Shown: one piece after another, positions 1 through 9,244 of the stretch | Layout of the letters: every line of letters begins with the position of its first letter | Position numbering within the stretch: the first letter of the stretch is position 1 | Source of the DNA: Paraburkholderia edwinii | GTDB lineage: Bacteria > Pseudomonadota > Gammaproteobacteria > Burkholderiales > Burkholderiaceae | DNA length: 64,000 nucleotides | Assembly (NCBI RefSeq): GCF_019428685.1 | Contig: NZ_CP080096.1 | Coordinates: 1,798,001-1,862,000, forward strand | Direction of reading: 5' to 3' | The notes under the pieces: generated by a model | What the model was told of the DNA's origin: nothing | What the model saw: only the letters and a program-made list of their open reading frames with translations | The model's database searches: none | Translations under genes and position numbers: made by a program

Positions 1-866
1 TCCTCGCGCTCGCGTCGCTCGTCGGTCCCGGCGATACCGTGCTTGCAGAAAGCCTGACCGACCACGGCGTGATCGGTTCGGCAAACGTGCTCGGATTTAC
101 GCTCAAAGGGCTCGAGATCGACGAGTACGGCATACACCCTGAGCACTTCGAAGAGATGTGCGACAGCGAGCGGATTACCGCGCTCGTCTGCACGCCCACG
201 CTAAACAATCCGACCGTCGCGATGATGCCCGAATCGCGGCGCCGCGCGATTGCGCGGATTGCGGAGCGCTATGGCGTCTATGTGATCGAAGATGGCGTGT
301 ACGGTCCATTGCCGGTGAAACCGATTCCGCCGATTTCGAGCCTGATTCCCGAGCTATCGTTCTACTGCACGAGCCTGACGAAGTCCGTGCTCGCGGGCTT
401 GCGCGTCGGCTTTATGACAACGCCACGCCGCCTCGCGCTGCGCGTCGAAAGCGTGCTGCGCGTGAGCAGCTGGATGGCGACGTCGCCGATAGCGGAAGTC
501 GCGACACGCTGGATCAACGATGGCACCGCCGCGCGCCTCGTGCAGATCCAGCGCGAGCGGCTCGAAAAACGTCAGATCGCGCTGCAACAGGTGCTGGGCG
601 AATACATTCTCGGTGCTCATCCGCATGCGCTGTCCGCGTGGTTGCGCGTGCCGGACCACTGGCAGGCGGACCGGCTCGTGCGCGAATTGCGCAATCGCGA
701 TATCGCGGTAACGTCGCCTGACCCGTTCCTTGTGCGCGGCGCCGATCGGCCGAATGCGGTGCGCTTGTGCGTCGGCGCGGAGATTGGGGAAGACACCTAT
801 CTCGATGCGCTTGAAACGATGCGCGACGTGTTCGAGCAATACCCGCAGGTGCACGATTTCGGCTGA
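1..866 (+). CDS. enuR: EnuR-type MocR/GntR transcriptional regulator, C-terminal part (5' end outside window)
   Basis: This is the C-terminal, aminotransferase-fold half of a MocR-type regulator. The reading frame is open from the window edge (first full codon at base 3), so the N-terminal GntR winged helix lies upstream and is not seen. The fold-type I PLP features are present: the N-P-T stretch, the acidic residue in VIEDGVYG, and the Schiff-base lysine in SLTKSVLAG (codon at 381-383). As known for the family, EnuR represses ectoine-catabolic genes and senses alpha-acetyl-diaminobutyrate through PLP. The assignment to EnuR rather than another MocR rests on the eut/doe genes that follow directly on the same strand. 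It is most unlikely to be an enzyme in its own right. Confidence 0.85.
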   Translation, partial: LALASLVGPGDTVLAESLTDHGVIGSANVLGFTLKGLEIDEYGIHPEHFEEMCDSERITALVCTPTLNNPTVAMMPESRRRAIARIAERYGVYVIEDGVYGPLPVKPIPPISSLIPELSFYCTSLTKSVLAGLRVGFMTTPRRLALRVESVLRVSSWMATSPIAEVATRWINDGTAARLVQIQRERLEKRQIALQQVLGEYILGAHPHALSAWLRVPDHWQADRLVRELRNRDIAVTSPDPFLVRGADRPNAVRLCVGAEIGEDTYLDALETMRDVFEQYPQVHDFG

Positions 867-994
867 TTTAAGGCGCTGCATTCATGCCGCGCTCGGTGGT
901 GTTGTCGGGCAGGCACCGCTGAAATGTACCAGGACAATAGAAATCATTTTCTGCAACATTAGACTGGGCTTCATTCAATGAAGTATCGAAGCTC
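867..994 (+). promoter_or_regulatory. enuR-eutB intergenic region, candidate control region of the ectoine genes
   Basis: This 128-bp gap is more AT-rich than its surroundings and separates the regulator from the catabolic genes. It contains TGTACCAGGACAAT (925-938), which resembles the TGGTAC/CCAG type half-sites reported for some MocR regulators. I see no clear sigma-70 hexamer pair. The operator call is inference only. Confidence 0.3.
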
Positions 995-2026
995 ATGTCT
1001 GTTCTTACGCTTGCCGACGTCTACCATGCGCGCTGCCGTCTCGAAGGCCGCGCGTACCGCTCGCCGCTGATCGAATCGGCGTCGCTGTCGGCGCTGGCGC
1101 GCACGCCGGTTTACCTGAAGCTCGAAACCGTGCAGCCGACCGGCAGCTTCAAGCTGCGCGGCGCGACGAATGCGCTCGCGCGTCTTGCGGAGCAGGGCTG
1201 CAAGCGCGTCGTGACTGCATCGACCGGCAATCACGGACGTGCGGTTGCGTATGCGGCGCGCGCACTCGGCATCGAAACTACCGTTTGCATGTCGTCGCTC
1301 GTGCCAGGCAATAAGGTCGAAGCGGTGCGCGCGCTCGGCGCGCGTGCGCATATCGTCGGCAAGAGTCAGGACGATGCGGAGGCCGAAGCATTGCGCATGA
1401 CGCGCGAAGAAGGTTTTGCCTATGTGCCGCCGTTCGATCATCTCGACGTGATCGCAGGCCAGGCGACGCTCGGACTCGAAATACTGGAAGCGTTGCCCGA
1501 TGTCGCGAATATCGTCGTGCCGTTGTCGGGCGGCGGACTTTTTGCGGGCGTCGCTTTTGCCGCAAAGCACATCAGCCCGGCGGTGCGCTTGACAGGCGTT
1601 TCCATGGAGCGCGGCGCTGCGATGCATGCGAGCCTCGAGGCGGGCAAGCCCGTACTCGTCGACGAACGGGAGACGCTTGCCGATTCGCTTGGCGGTGGCA
1701 TCGGCCTCGAAAATCGCTACACCTTTGCGCTGACGCGCGAGCTGATCGACGACGTCATTCTGCTTGACGAAGCGTCGATTGCGCGCGGGGTCGTGCATGC
1801 CTATCGGCATGAGCGGCTGGTTGTTGAAGGCGCCGCGGCGGTCGGCATCGCCGCGCTGCTCGACGGCGCATTGCGCGACACGTTGCAGGAAGACTCGCTG
1901 CAGCGCGGTCCGCTCGTGCTGATCGTGACCGGCGCGAACATCGATATCGACCAGCATCGCCGCGTAATTAACGAAGCACTCGGCAACAAAGCACGGAGCG
2001 ACGGGGCCGCGAGCAACGACGCCTGA
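995..2026 (+). CDS. eutB: Hydroxyectoine-utilisation dehydratase (threonine dehydratase-like)
   Basis: A 343-residue fold-type II PLP enzyme related to threonine/serine dehydratases. The PLP lysine sits in TGSFKLRGATNAL and the glycine-rich phosphate loop in PLSGGGLFAG. It lacks a C-terminal ACT regulatory domain, as EutB proteins do. With EutC it is thought to convert hydroxyectoine to ectoine before ring opening. It opens the catabolic row; eutC follows after 28 bp. The protein alone could be called threonine dehydratase, and the eutB name depends on the neighbouring eutC, doeA and doeB. No eutA racemase-like gene is seen beside it. Confidence 0.85.
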   Translation: MSVLTLADVYHARCRLEGRAYRSPLIESASLSALARTPVYLKLETVQPTGSFKLRGATNALARLAEQGCKRVVTASTGNHGRAVAYAARALGIETTVCMSSLVPGNKVEAVRALGARAHIVGKSQDDAEAEALRMTREEGFAYVPPFDHLDVIAGQATLGLEILEALPDVANIVVPLSGGGLFAGVAFAAKHISPAVRLTGVSMERGAAMHASLEAGKPVLVDERETLADSLGGGIGLENRYTFALTRELIDDVILLDEASIARGVVHAYRHERLVVEGAAAVGIAALLDGALRDTLQEDSLQRGPLVLIVTGANIDIDQHRRVINEALGNKARSDGAASNDA

Positions 2027-2054
2027 TCCACGCGACCCGAACCGGACACTCATC

Positions 2055-3068
2055 ATGACAGCCATCACTCTGCTAAGCGAAGTCCAGCTTCGCGAATTCG
2101 TGCCGCTCGATCTTGCCGCGATCGACCAGGTCGAAGCCGCGTTCGCGTCGCTTGCCACCGAAGCGGTCGCGATGCCGCCGATTTTGCGGCTCGATCTGCC
2201 CGACCACAACGGCGAAGTCGATGTGAAAACCGCCTATCTGCCGCGCTTCGACAGCTTCGCGATCAAGGTCAGCCCGGGCTTTTTCGACAATCCGAAGCTC
2301 GGCTTGCCGAGCCTCAATGGTCTGATGCTCGTGCTGTCGGCGAAAACCGGCTTGACTGAAGCGGTGCTGCTCGACAACGGCTATCTGACCGCGGTGCGTA
2401 CCGCGGCCGCCGGCGCGGTTGCCGCGCGCTGGCTCGCGAAGCGCGCTACGCCGCATGTCGCCGTGCTGGGCGCGGGTGAACAGGCACGTCTGCAATTGCA
2501 GGCTTTATCGCTGGTGCGGCCGTTCAAACGTGTAAGCGTGTGGGCACGCCGGCGCGATAGTGCCGAGCGGTTTGCAAGCGATATCGCAGCGCAGATGAAC
2601 GTCACATGCGAAGTCGCGCGCGACCCGCATCATGCATTGGTTGAAGCGGATATCGCGATCACGACGACACCGAGCACCGAACCGCTGATTCAGGCGGCCG
2701 ACCTGCATCCGGGTTTGCATATCACCGCGATGGGTTCGGACGCGGAGCACAAGAACGAGATCGCACCGACCGCATTGGCGGCGGTTCGCTATATCTGCGA
2801 CCGCGTATCGCAAACGCGCGTGCTCGGCGAATTGCATCACGCACTCGAAGCCGGCGCAGTCGATGCGCGCGCTGCCTTCACCGAGCTTGGACAGGTCATC
2901 GCGGGCACGAGTCAAGGTCGCGCAAGCGACGATGAGATTACGCTGTGCGATTTGACCGGCACCGGCGCGCAGGACACCGCGATTGCGGCGCTCGCGCTCG
3001 CGCGTGCGCGCGCAACCGGCGCAGGAACCCTTTTCCGTAACGAAGCAACGCGCGCAGCGGCGCGCTGA
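2055..3068 (+). CDS. eutC: Ornithine cyclodeaminase/mu-crystallin family protein of hydroxyectoine use
   Basis: A 337-residue member of the ornithine cyclodeaminase/mu-crystallin family. The Rossmann NAD(P)-binding motif is in VAVLGAGEQARLQLQAL, and the family signature around LDNGYLTAVRTAAAGAVAA is intact. In ectoine clusters EutC acts with EutB in removing the hydroxyl group of hydroxyectoine; the exact chemistry is less settled than for DoeA and DoeB. It sits between eutB (28 bp upstream) and doeA (9 bp downstream), so co-transcription is very likely. The C-terminal residues are alanine/arginine-rich. Confidence 0.85.
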   Translation: MTAITLLSEVQLREFVPLDLAAIDQVEAAFASLATEAVAMPPILRLDLPDHNGEVDVKTAYLPRFDSFAIKVSPGFFDNPKLGLPSLNGLMLVLSAKTGLTEAVLLDNGYLTAVRTAAAGAVAARWLAKRATPHVAVLGAGEQARLQLQALSLVRPFKRVSVWARRRDSAERFASDIAAQMNVTCEVARDPHHALVEADIAITTTPSTEPLIQAADLHPGLHITAMGSDAEHKNEIAPTALAAVRYICDRVSQTRVLGELHHALEAGAVDARAAFTELGQVIAGTSQGRASDDEITLCDLTGTGAQDTAIAALALARARATGAGTLFRNEATRAAAR

Positions 3069-3077
3069 GAGGAGACA

Positions 3078-4298
3078 ATGGCGGAATCGACACAACAGAA
3101 GCAACAGGCTGCTGGGCCGGTCGTGCGGCTACCGTTCGAACGGGCCGAATACGACACGCGGATCGCAAAGACGCGCCGCGCGATGCAGATGGCGGGCATC
3201 GATCTGCTGATCGTCAGCGACCCGACCAATATGGCGTGGCTGACCGGCTACGATGGCTGGTCGTTCTATGTGCACCAGTGCGTGCTGCTCGCGCTCGAAG
3301 GCGAGCCCGTGTGGTTCGGCCGCGGCCAGGACGCGAACGGCGCATTGCGCACCGTGTTTATGCGGCGCGAAAATATCGTCGGTTATCCCGATCATTATGT
3401 GCAGTCGACCGAGCGCCATCCGATGGACTACCTCGCGCGCGAAGTGGTCGGCGCACGCGGCTGGCAAGCGAAGCGCATCGGTGTCGAAATGGATAACTAC
3501 TATTTCAGCGCGGCCGCGTATGGCTCGCTCGTGCAGAACCTGCCGAACGCGAAATGGCACGACGCAACGTCGCTCGTGAACTGGCAGCGCGCGGTCAAGT
3601 CGCCGCGCGAAATCGAATATATGCGCGTGGCTGCGCGCATCGTCGAGAAGATGCATGCGCATATCGTCGAGAAGATCGAGCCGGGCATGCGCAAGAGCGA
3701 TCTCGTCGCCGAGATCTATTCGACCGGTATCCGCGGTGTGGAAGGCCATGGCGGCGACTATCCGGCCATCGTGCCGCTGCTGCCGACCGGCGCCGATGCG
3801 GCCGCACCCCATCTGACGTGGGACGACACGCCGTTTGCGAAAGACGCGGGCACGTTCTTCGAAATCGCCGGCTGCTTCAGGCGTTATCACTGCCCGCAGT
3901 CGCGCACCGTGTATCTTGGCAAGCCGCCGAAGCATTTCATCGAAGGCGAGCGTGCCGTAGTTGAAGGCATCGAAGCAGGGCTTGCGATGGCGAAGCCCGG
4001 CAACACGTGCGAAGACATCGCCAACGCGTTCTTTGCGGTGCTGCGCAAGGCCGGTATCGAAAAGAACAGCCGCTGCGGTTATCCGATCGGCGCGAGCTAT
4101 CCGCCGGACTGGGGCGAGCGCACGATGAGTTTGCGTCCCGGGGACAAGACGGTCCTCGAACCGGACATGACGTTTCACTTCATGCCGGGGCTATGGCTCG
4201 ACGACTGGGGCCTCGAAATCACGGAAAGCATCCTGATTACCCAAACCGGCGTCGAGACGTTCTGCAACACACCGCGCAAGCTGTTCGTGAAGGAGTAG
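3078..4298 (+). CDS. doeA: Ectoine hydrolase (M24 fold)
   Basis: A 406-residue protein with the two-domain creatinase/prolidase (M24) layout. The N-terminal domain includes DLLIVSDPTNMAWLTGYD and the C-terminal pita-bread domain begins near residue 170. DoeA (EutD) opens the ectoine ring to N-alpha-acetyl-L-2,4-diaminobutyrate, which is also the inducer sensed by EnuR. The start is set by GGAG shortly before the ATG. Plain Xaa-Pro peptidases share the fold, but the length, the neighbours and the fixed order eutB-eutC-doeA-doeB make ectoine hydrolase the best call. Confidence 0.92.
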   Translation: MAESTQQKQQAAGPVVRLPFERAEYDTRIAKTRRAMQMAGIDLLIVSDPTNMAWLTGYDGWSFYVHQCVLLALEGEPVWFGRGQDANGALRTVFMRRENIVGYPDHYVQSTERHPMDYLAREVVGARGWQAKRIGVEMDNYYFSAAAYGSLVQNLPNAKWHDATSLVNWQRAVKSPREIEYMRVAARIVEKMHAHIVEKIEPGMRKSDLVAEIYSTGIRGVEGHGGDYPAIVPLLPTGADAAAPHLTWDDTPFAKDAGTFFEIAGCFRRYHCPQSRTVYLGKPPKHFIEGERAVVEGIEAGLAMAKPGNTCEDIANAFFAVLRKAGIEKNSRCGYPIGASYPPDWGERTMSLRPGDKTVLEPDMTFHFMPGLWLDDWGLEITESILITQTGVETFCNTPRKLFVKE

Positions 4299-4301
4299 CA
4301 C

Positions 4302-5372
4302 ATGAGGGCATCGCCGATTCAGGCCACTGTCGATTTCAATGCCGAGGGCGAGCAGCACGGCTTTCTGAAGCTGCCGTATTCGCACGATGCGTCCGCGTGG
4401 GGCGCAGTGATGATTCCGATCACCGTGATCCGTCGCGGCGAAGGGCCGACCGTGCTGCTCACGGGCGGCAATCACGGCGACGAGTACGAAGGACCGATCG
4501 CGCTCGCGAAACTCGCATCGACGCTCAAGGCGAGCGACGTGAGCGGCCGTGTGATTATCGTGCCGTATATGAACTACCCGGCGTTTCGCGCGGGCACGCG
4601 CACGTCGCCGATCGATCGCGGCAATCTGAACCGCAGCTTCCCGGGCAAACCGGACGGCACGGTCACGGAAAAGATTGCCGACTACTTCCAGCGTTATCTG
4701 CTGCCGCTTGCTGACTATGTGCTCGATATCCATGCGGGCGGCCGTACGCTCGATTTCGTGCCGTTCGCCGCGATTCACGTGCTGGAAGACGCGGCGCAGC
4801 AGGCGCGCTGCGAAGCGGCGATGAACGCGTTTGGTGCGCCGTATTCGATGCGGATGCTCGAACTCGATAGCATTGGCTTGTTCGACAGCGCCGTCGAAGA
4901 AGCGGGCAAGGTGTTCGTGTCGACCGAACTGGGCGGTGGCGGCACGGCCACGGTTGAAAGCGTCGCGGTTGCGGTGCGCGGCGTATACGGATTTCTCGCG
5001 CATGCAGGCGTGCTTGCGTGGAACGCGCAGTATGCGCAGAAGACTGTTCCGCAAGCGGCGGGCGCGGACAACGCTGCCGCACGCACGACGACGCTGCTCG
5101 ATATGCCCGACGGCGCCTGCTACACGACAAGCGAACACGACGGCTTGCTCGAACTGTGCAAGGACCTCGGCGAAATGGTCGAAGCGGGAGATGTAGTCGC
5201 GCGCATCTACGACGCGACGCGTACCGGCGTACCGCCCGTCGAATACCGCGCGCGCCGCGGCGGATTGCTGGCGGCGCGGCATTTTCCGGGCCTCGTGCAT
5301 ATCGGCGACACAGTGGCGGTGGTGGCCGATGTGGTCGAACGCGGCATTCCGGTTGCTCATGGTGCAAAGTAA
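4302..5372 (+). CDS. doeB: N-alpha-acetyl-L-2,4-diaminobutyrate deacetylase
   Basis: A 356-residue zinc carboxypeptidase/succinylglutamate desuccinylase-like (AstE/AspA) protein. The zinc ligands are visible as GGNHGDEYEGP (His and Glu) and LDIHAGG (His), with an RGNLNRSFPG substrate-site stretch between them. It removes acetate from the DoeA product to give L-2,4-diaminobutyrate, which DoeD then transaminates. It starts only 3 bp after the doeA stop codon, which argues for translational coupling. The gene is followed by a 72-bp gap before the AsnC regulator. Confidence 0.92.
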   Translation: MRASPIQATVDFNAEGEQHGFLKLPYSHDASAWGAVMIPITVIRRGEGPTVLLTGGNHGDEYEGPIALAKLASTLKASDVSGRVIIVPYMNYPAFRAGTRTSPIDRGNLNRSFPGKPDGTVTEKIADYFQRYLLPLADYVLDIHAGGRTLDFVPFAAIHVLEDAAQQARCEAAMNAFGAPYSMRMLELDSIGLFDSAVEEAGKVFVSTELGGGGTATVESVAVAVRGVYGFLAHAGVLAWNAQYAQKTVPQAAGADNAAARTTTLLDMPDGACYTTSEHDGLLELCKDLGEMVEAGDVVARIYDATRTGVPPVEYRARRGGLLAARHFPGLVHIGDTVAVVADVVERGIPVAHGAK

Positions 5373-5444
5373 CCGGCCGCACCGCGAACGACTGTCCTAT
5401 AGTCATCATCAACGCAAACGGGACGGCATACGCACGCGCACGAC

Positions 5445-5939
5445 ATGAAGCTCGACCGCTACGATCTCGCCATTTTGCGCATCCTCGCGCGCGACGGACG
5501 CATCACGAAATCGCGTCTCGCCGAGGAGGTGAACCTGTCGATTTCGCCGGCGTGGGAGCGCGTGCGCCGGCTCGAGGAAAGCGGTGTGATCCGTGGCTAT
5601 CGCGCCGACGTCGACTGGGCGCGCGCGTTCAAGGGCAGCCGCATCATCGTCGAAGTTACGCTGGCGCGGCATACGGCACACGATATGCGCCGTTTCGAAG
5701 AGCGCGTCGCGGCCGCGCCTGAAGTGGTGCAATGCCACGCGACCGGCGGCGGCGTCGACTACGTGTTGCACGTGATGTCGCGCGATATCGACCACTACCA
5801 GCGCTTTATCGATTCGCTGCTCACCGATGAACTCGGCATCGAGCGGTATTTCACATATATCGTGACCAAAGTCGTGAAAAACATGCCGGAAGATTTGCCC
5901 GATTGGGCCGACGGCGACGCGTCAGGCGACGACGCGTAA
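5445..5939 (+). CDS. AsnC/Lrp-family regulator of ectoine catabolism (DoeX-like)
   Basis: A 164-residue Lrp/AsnC protein with an N-terminal helix-turn-helix (DLAILRILARDGRITKSRLA) and a C-terminal RAM/ACT-like ligand-binding domain. Many ectoine clusters hold an AsnC regulator between doeB and doeC (called doeX in Halomonas), and the position here is the same. It probably adds a second, amino-acid-type signal to EnuR control and may also autoregulate. The specific ligand cannot be read from sequence. Confidence 0.85.
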   Translation: MKLDRYDLAILRILARDGRITKSRLAEEVNLSISPAWERVRRLEESGVIRGYRADVDWARAFKGSRIIVEVTLARHTAHDMRRFEERVAAAPEVVQCHATGGGVDYVLHVMSRDIDHYQRFIDSLLTDELGIERYFTYIVTKVVKNMPEDLPDWADGDASGDDA

Positions 5940-6093
5940 CGCGTGAAAACACGGGCAAACATCGCGCCAGAAAAACACAAACCTAACACGCGCAATACAG
6001 AAAAATCAGCAACGCGCAGGTGCCCGAACCAAAAAAATCGTGTCCCCATCCCGTCTACATTACCAGGAGATATCGAACACGGAGGAGGTCGTC

Positions 6094-7599
6094 ATGTTGC
6101 TGGGTCATCCCGTTCTATTCAAATCGCTGTGCTACGTCGATGGACGCTGGGTGCATAGCGATAGCGCGTCCACGGTTGCCGTGCAGAACCCCGCGGACCA
6201 GGAAGTGATCGGTCATGTACCGATGCTCGAAGCGCCGCAGATCACGCAAGCCGTCGACGCCGCGCAGCGTGCGTTCGAAAGCTGGCGCTACGTTCCGGTC
6301 AATAAACGCGCAGAGCTGCTGCTGCGCTGGCACGAACTCGTGATGCGTCATCAGCACGATCTCGCCGGCATTCTGTCGATCGAGCAAGGCAAGCCGCTTG
6401 CCGAATCGCGCGGCGAAATTGCCTATGGCGCGAGTTTTATCGAATGGTTCGCGCACGAAGGCAAGCGCCTGAACGGCCGCACGATCCCGACGCATATCGA
6501 TGGCGCGCATCTGGGCACGATGCTCGAACCGGTCGGCGTGGCGGCATTGATCACACCGTGGAATTTCCCGAACGCGATGATCACGCGCAAAGCCGCCGCG
6601 GCGCTGGCGGCTGGCTGCACGGTCGTCATCAAGCCCGCCCACGAAACGCCGTTTTCGGCGCTCGCACTCGCGCAGCTTGCCGAAGAAGCGGGCTTTCCGC
6701 CGGGCGTATTCAATGTCGTGCTCGGCGAGCCGCAAATGGCGATGGAAACGCTCGTGCGCGATCCGCGCGTGCGCACGGTCAGCTTCACCGGTTCGACGCG
6801 CGTCGGCGGCCTGGTGATGCAGGCCGCCGCGCAGTCGGGCATCAAGAAGACGTCGCTCGAACTCGGCGGCAATGCACCGTTTATCGTCACTGAAGACGCC
6901 AATCTCGAACAGGCGGTGCGCGTCGCCGTGGCCGCGAAGTTCCAGACGTCGGGCCAGGATTGCTGCGCGGCGAATCGCATTCTCGTCGCACGGCCGCTGT
7001 ATGAGCAATTCGTCGAGCAGTACACCGAAGCGGTGCGCTTGCTGCGCGTCGGCGCCGCGTTCGATGCGAACGTCGACGTCGGCCCGCTTATGCATCAGGC
7101 CGCCTTCGATGCAACGGTCTCGCGCGTCGACGATGCGCGCACGAAAGGCGCGCGCATCACGGCAGGTGGCACGCCGCATGCACGCGGCGGATGGTTCTTC
7201 GAACCGACTGTGATCGCGGATGCAACGCCCGGCATGCGCGTTTATGACGAGGAGAACTTCGCGCCGATCTCGGCGGTGTCGCCGTTCGACACGCTCGACG
7301 AGGCGATCGAGCGCGCCAACGACACCGAATACGGACTCGCTGCGTATCTGTGTGCGACCGATCTGAACACGGTGTTTCAGGTGATTCGCCGTCTCGACTT
7401 CGCGATGGTGTCGGTCAACGGCGCGAAGTTCACCGGTGCGCCGATTCCGTTCGGCGGCATGAAGGCATCGGGTCTTGGCCGCGAAGGCGGACTCGAGGGC
7501 TTCGAGCCGTTTGTCGAGACGCGCTATTTCTGTCTGGGCCAGCTGGGCCTGCCTGTCGCTGAAGCGACGCGCGGCGCGCCGCACGCGCTCGCGAGCTAA
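6094..7599 (+). CDS. doeC: Aldehyde dehydrogenase, aspartate-semialdehyde-oxidising step of ectoine use
   Basis: A 501-residue NAD(P)-dependent aldehyde dehydrogenase. It shows the cofactor motif PWNFPNA, the SFTGSTRVGG loop, the general-base Glu in LELGGNAPF, and the catalytic Cys in GQDCCAANR. I chose the ATG at 6094 because GGAGGAGG lies 5 bp before it; a longer frame opens upstream without a ribosome site. DoeC oxidises aspartate semialdehyde, made by DoeD from diaminobutyrate, to aspartate. The sequence is of the succinate-semialdehyde dehydrogenase type, so the substrate is assigned from context. Confidence 0.85.
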   Translation: MLLGHPVLFKSLCYVDGRWVHSDSASTVAVQNPADQEVIGHVPMLEAPQITQAVDAAQRAFESWRYVPVNKRAELLLRWHELVMRHQHDLAGILSIEQGKPLAESRGEIAYGASFIEWFAHEGKRLNGRTIPTHIDGAHLGTMLEPVGVAALITPWNFPNAMITRKAAAALAAGCTVVIKPAHETPFSALALAQLAEEAGFPPGVFNVVLGEPQMAMETLVRDPRVRTVSFTGSTRVGGLVMQAAAQSGIKKTSLELGGNAPFIVTEDANLEQAVRVAVAAKFQTSGQDCCAANRILVARPLYEQFVEQYTEAVRLLRVGAAFDANVDVGPLMHQAAFDATVSRVDDARTKGARITAGGTPHARGGWFFEPTVIADATPGMRVYDEENFAPISAVSPFDTLDEAIERANDTEYGLAAYLCATDLNTVFQVIRRLDFAMVSVNGAKFTGAPIPFGGMKASGLGREGGLEGFEPFVETRYFCLGQLGLPVAEATRGAPHALAS

Positions 7600-7695
7600 A
7601 CACGTACCGTACGGCGAACTGAGTGTTACGTCGAACGACATTCGAAAACAACGCCGTTGCACCCAACGCAACCGCACATCCAGGAAGGAGCACCC

Positions 7696-9096
7696 ATGAC
7701 TCAATCACTCGACCAGCTGTTCTCCGCGGACCGCGCGCACTTCATGCATCCGTCGACACACGCGCACGACCATGCGAGCGGCGCGCTGCCGGGCCGCATC
7801 GTGACCGGCGCCAAGGGCATTCGCATCGAAGACCATCAGGGCAAATCGTATATCGACGCGTTCGCCGGCCTTTACTGCGTGAATATCGGTTACGGTCGCA
7901 CCGAAGTAGCCGACGCGATCTACGAGCAGGCGAAGAAACTCGCGTATTACCACACGTATGTCGGACATTCGACCGATACGATCATTGAGCTGTCGTCGCG
8001 CATCATTGACTGGTCGCCGGCCGGCATGAAGAAGGTTTACTACGGCATGTCGGGTTCGGACGCCAACGAAACGCAGATCAAGATTGTCTGGTACTACAAC
8101 AACGTGAAAGGCCGTCCGAACAAAAAGAAGATCATCTCGCGCCAGCGCGGCTATCACGGCTCGGGTATCGTCACGGGCTCGCTAACCGGACTGCCGAGCT
8201 TTCACCAGTATTTCGATCTGCCGCTCGAACGCGTGAAGCACACCGTTTGTCCGCACTGGTACCGTCAGGCGCCCGCCGGCATGGATGAAGCGCAGTTCGT
8301 CAATTACTGTGTGGACGAGCTCGAAAAGCTCATCGCCAAGGAGGGCGCCGATACGATCGCTGCGTTTATCGGCGAGCCGGTGATGGGCACGGGCGGTATC
8401 CTGCCGCCCCCGGCCGGTTACTGGCCTGCGATTCAAAAGGTGTTGAAGAAGCACGACATCCTGCTGATCAGCGACGAAGTGGTGTGCGGCTTCGGCCGGC
8501 TCGGCTCGAAAATGGGCGCGCAGCACTATGGCATCGAGCCGGATCTGATCACCGTCGCGAAGGGCCTGACGAGCGCGTATGCGCCACTATCGGGTGTGAT
8601 CGTCAGCGAGCGCGTGTGGGACGTGATCGACAGCGCGTCACAGGAGAACGGACCGATGGGACACGGCTGGACGTATTCGGGTCACCCGATCTGCGCAGCC
8701 GCGGCACTCGCGAACCTTGATATTCTGGAGCGCGAAAACATCACGGAACAGGCTGCAAAAACCGGCGCCTACCTGCTCGAGCAGATGCATGCGGCATTCG
8801 ATGCGCATCCGCTCGTCGGCGAAGTGCGCGGGGCAGGCATGCTTGCTGCACTGGAGTTTATGGCTGACAAGGACGGACGTCGGCCGTTCGATCCCGCTTT
8901 GAAGGTCGGGCCGCGCGTGTCGGCCGCCGCCATGCAGCGCGGACTGATTGCGCGCGCCATGCCGCACGGCGACATTCTCGGCTTTGCGCCACCGCTCGTG
9001 GCGACGCGCGCGGACGTCGATGAGATCGTGCGTCTCACGAAGGCCGCGGTCGATGAAGTGGCGGAGCAGGTCTTGAATTCGAAGGCCGCTGCATAA
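7696..9096 (+). CDS. doeD: L-2,4-diaminobutyrate transaminase (class III aminotransferase)
   Basis: A 466-residue class III PLP aminotransferase. The active-site lysine is in TVAKGLTSAYAPLSG and the PLP-binding Asp in LLISDEVVCGFGRLG. It starts at the ATG after GAAGGAG. DoeD moves the gamma-amino group of diaminobutyrate to 2-oxoglutarate or pyruvate, giving aspartate semialdehyde for DoeC. It is the last clear member of the ectoine row and is followed by a strong hairpin. Related sequences include omega-aminotransferases, so the substrate call depends on context. Confidence 0.87.
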   Translation: MTQSLDQLFSADRAHFMHPSTHAHDHASGALPGRIVTGAKGIRIEDHQGKSYIDAFAGLYCVNIGYGRTEVADAIYEQAKKLAYYHTYVGHSTDTIIELSSRIIDWSPAGMKKVYYGMSGSDANETQIKIVWYYNNVKGRPNKKKIISRQRGYHGSGIVTGSLTGLPSFHQYFDLPLERVKHTVCPHWYRQAPAGMDEAQFVNYCVDELEKLIAKEGADTIAAFIGEPVMGTGGILPPPAGYWPAIQKVLKKHDILLISDEVVCGFGRLGSKMGAQHYGIEPDLITVAKGLTSAYAPLSGVIVSERVWDVIDSASQENGPMGHGWTYSGHPICAAAALANLDILERENITEQAAKTGAYLLEQMHAAFDAHPLVGEVRGAGMLAALEFMADKDGRRPFDPALKVGPRVSAAAMQRGLIARAMPHGDILGFAPPLVATRADVDEIVRLTKAAVDEVAEQVLNSKAAA

Positions 9097-9118
9097 CGTA
9101 GACGGTTCTTATGCCGCA

Positions 9119-9149
9119 CCGCCGCATGCGTGATTAGCGAATGCGGCGG
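9119..9149 (+). terminator. Hairpin after doeD
   Basis: A perfect 9-bp inverted repeat, CCGCCGCAT (9119-9127) and ATGCGGCGG (9141-9149), lies 22 bp after the doeD stop. There is no run of T after it, so it may be a weak terminator or a 3'-end stabilising hairpin that closes the ectoine operon. Confidence 0.55.
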
Positions 9150-9244
9150 GGTTCGCAATGGCGCGTTGGCATGTTATAAGCCCATGACAGACTTTTTACG
9201 ACGACGCGTTGAGTGTCGTGTATTCGTGTCATGGAGGACAGCCA

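Noticed and set aside
1..866. Free-standing aminotransferase
   Set aside because: The aminotransferase fold at the window edge, directly before eutB, is better explained as the C-terminal half of a MocR regulator whose DNA-binding half is cut off.
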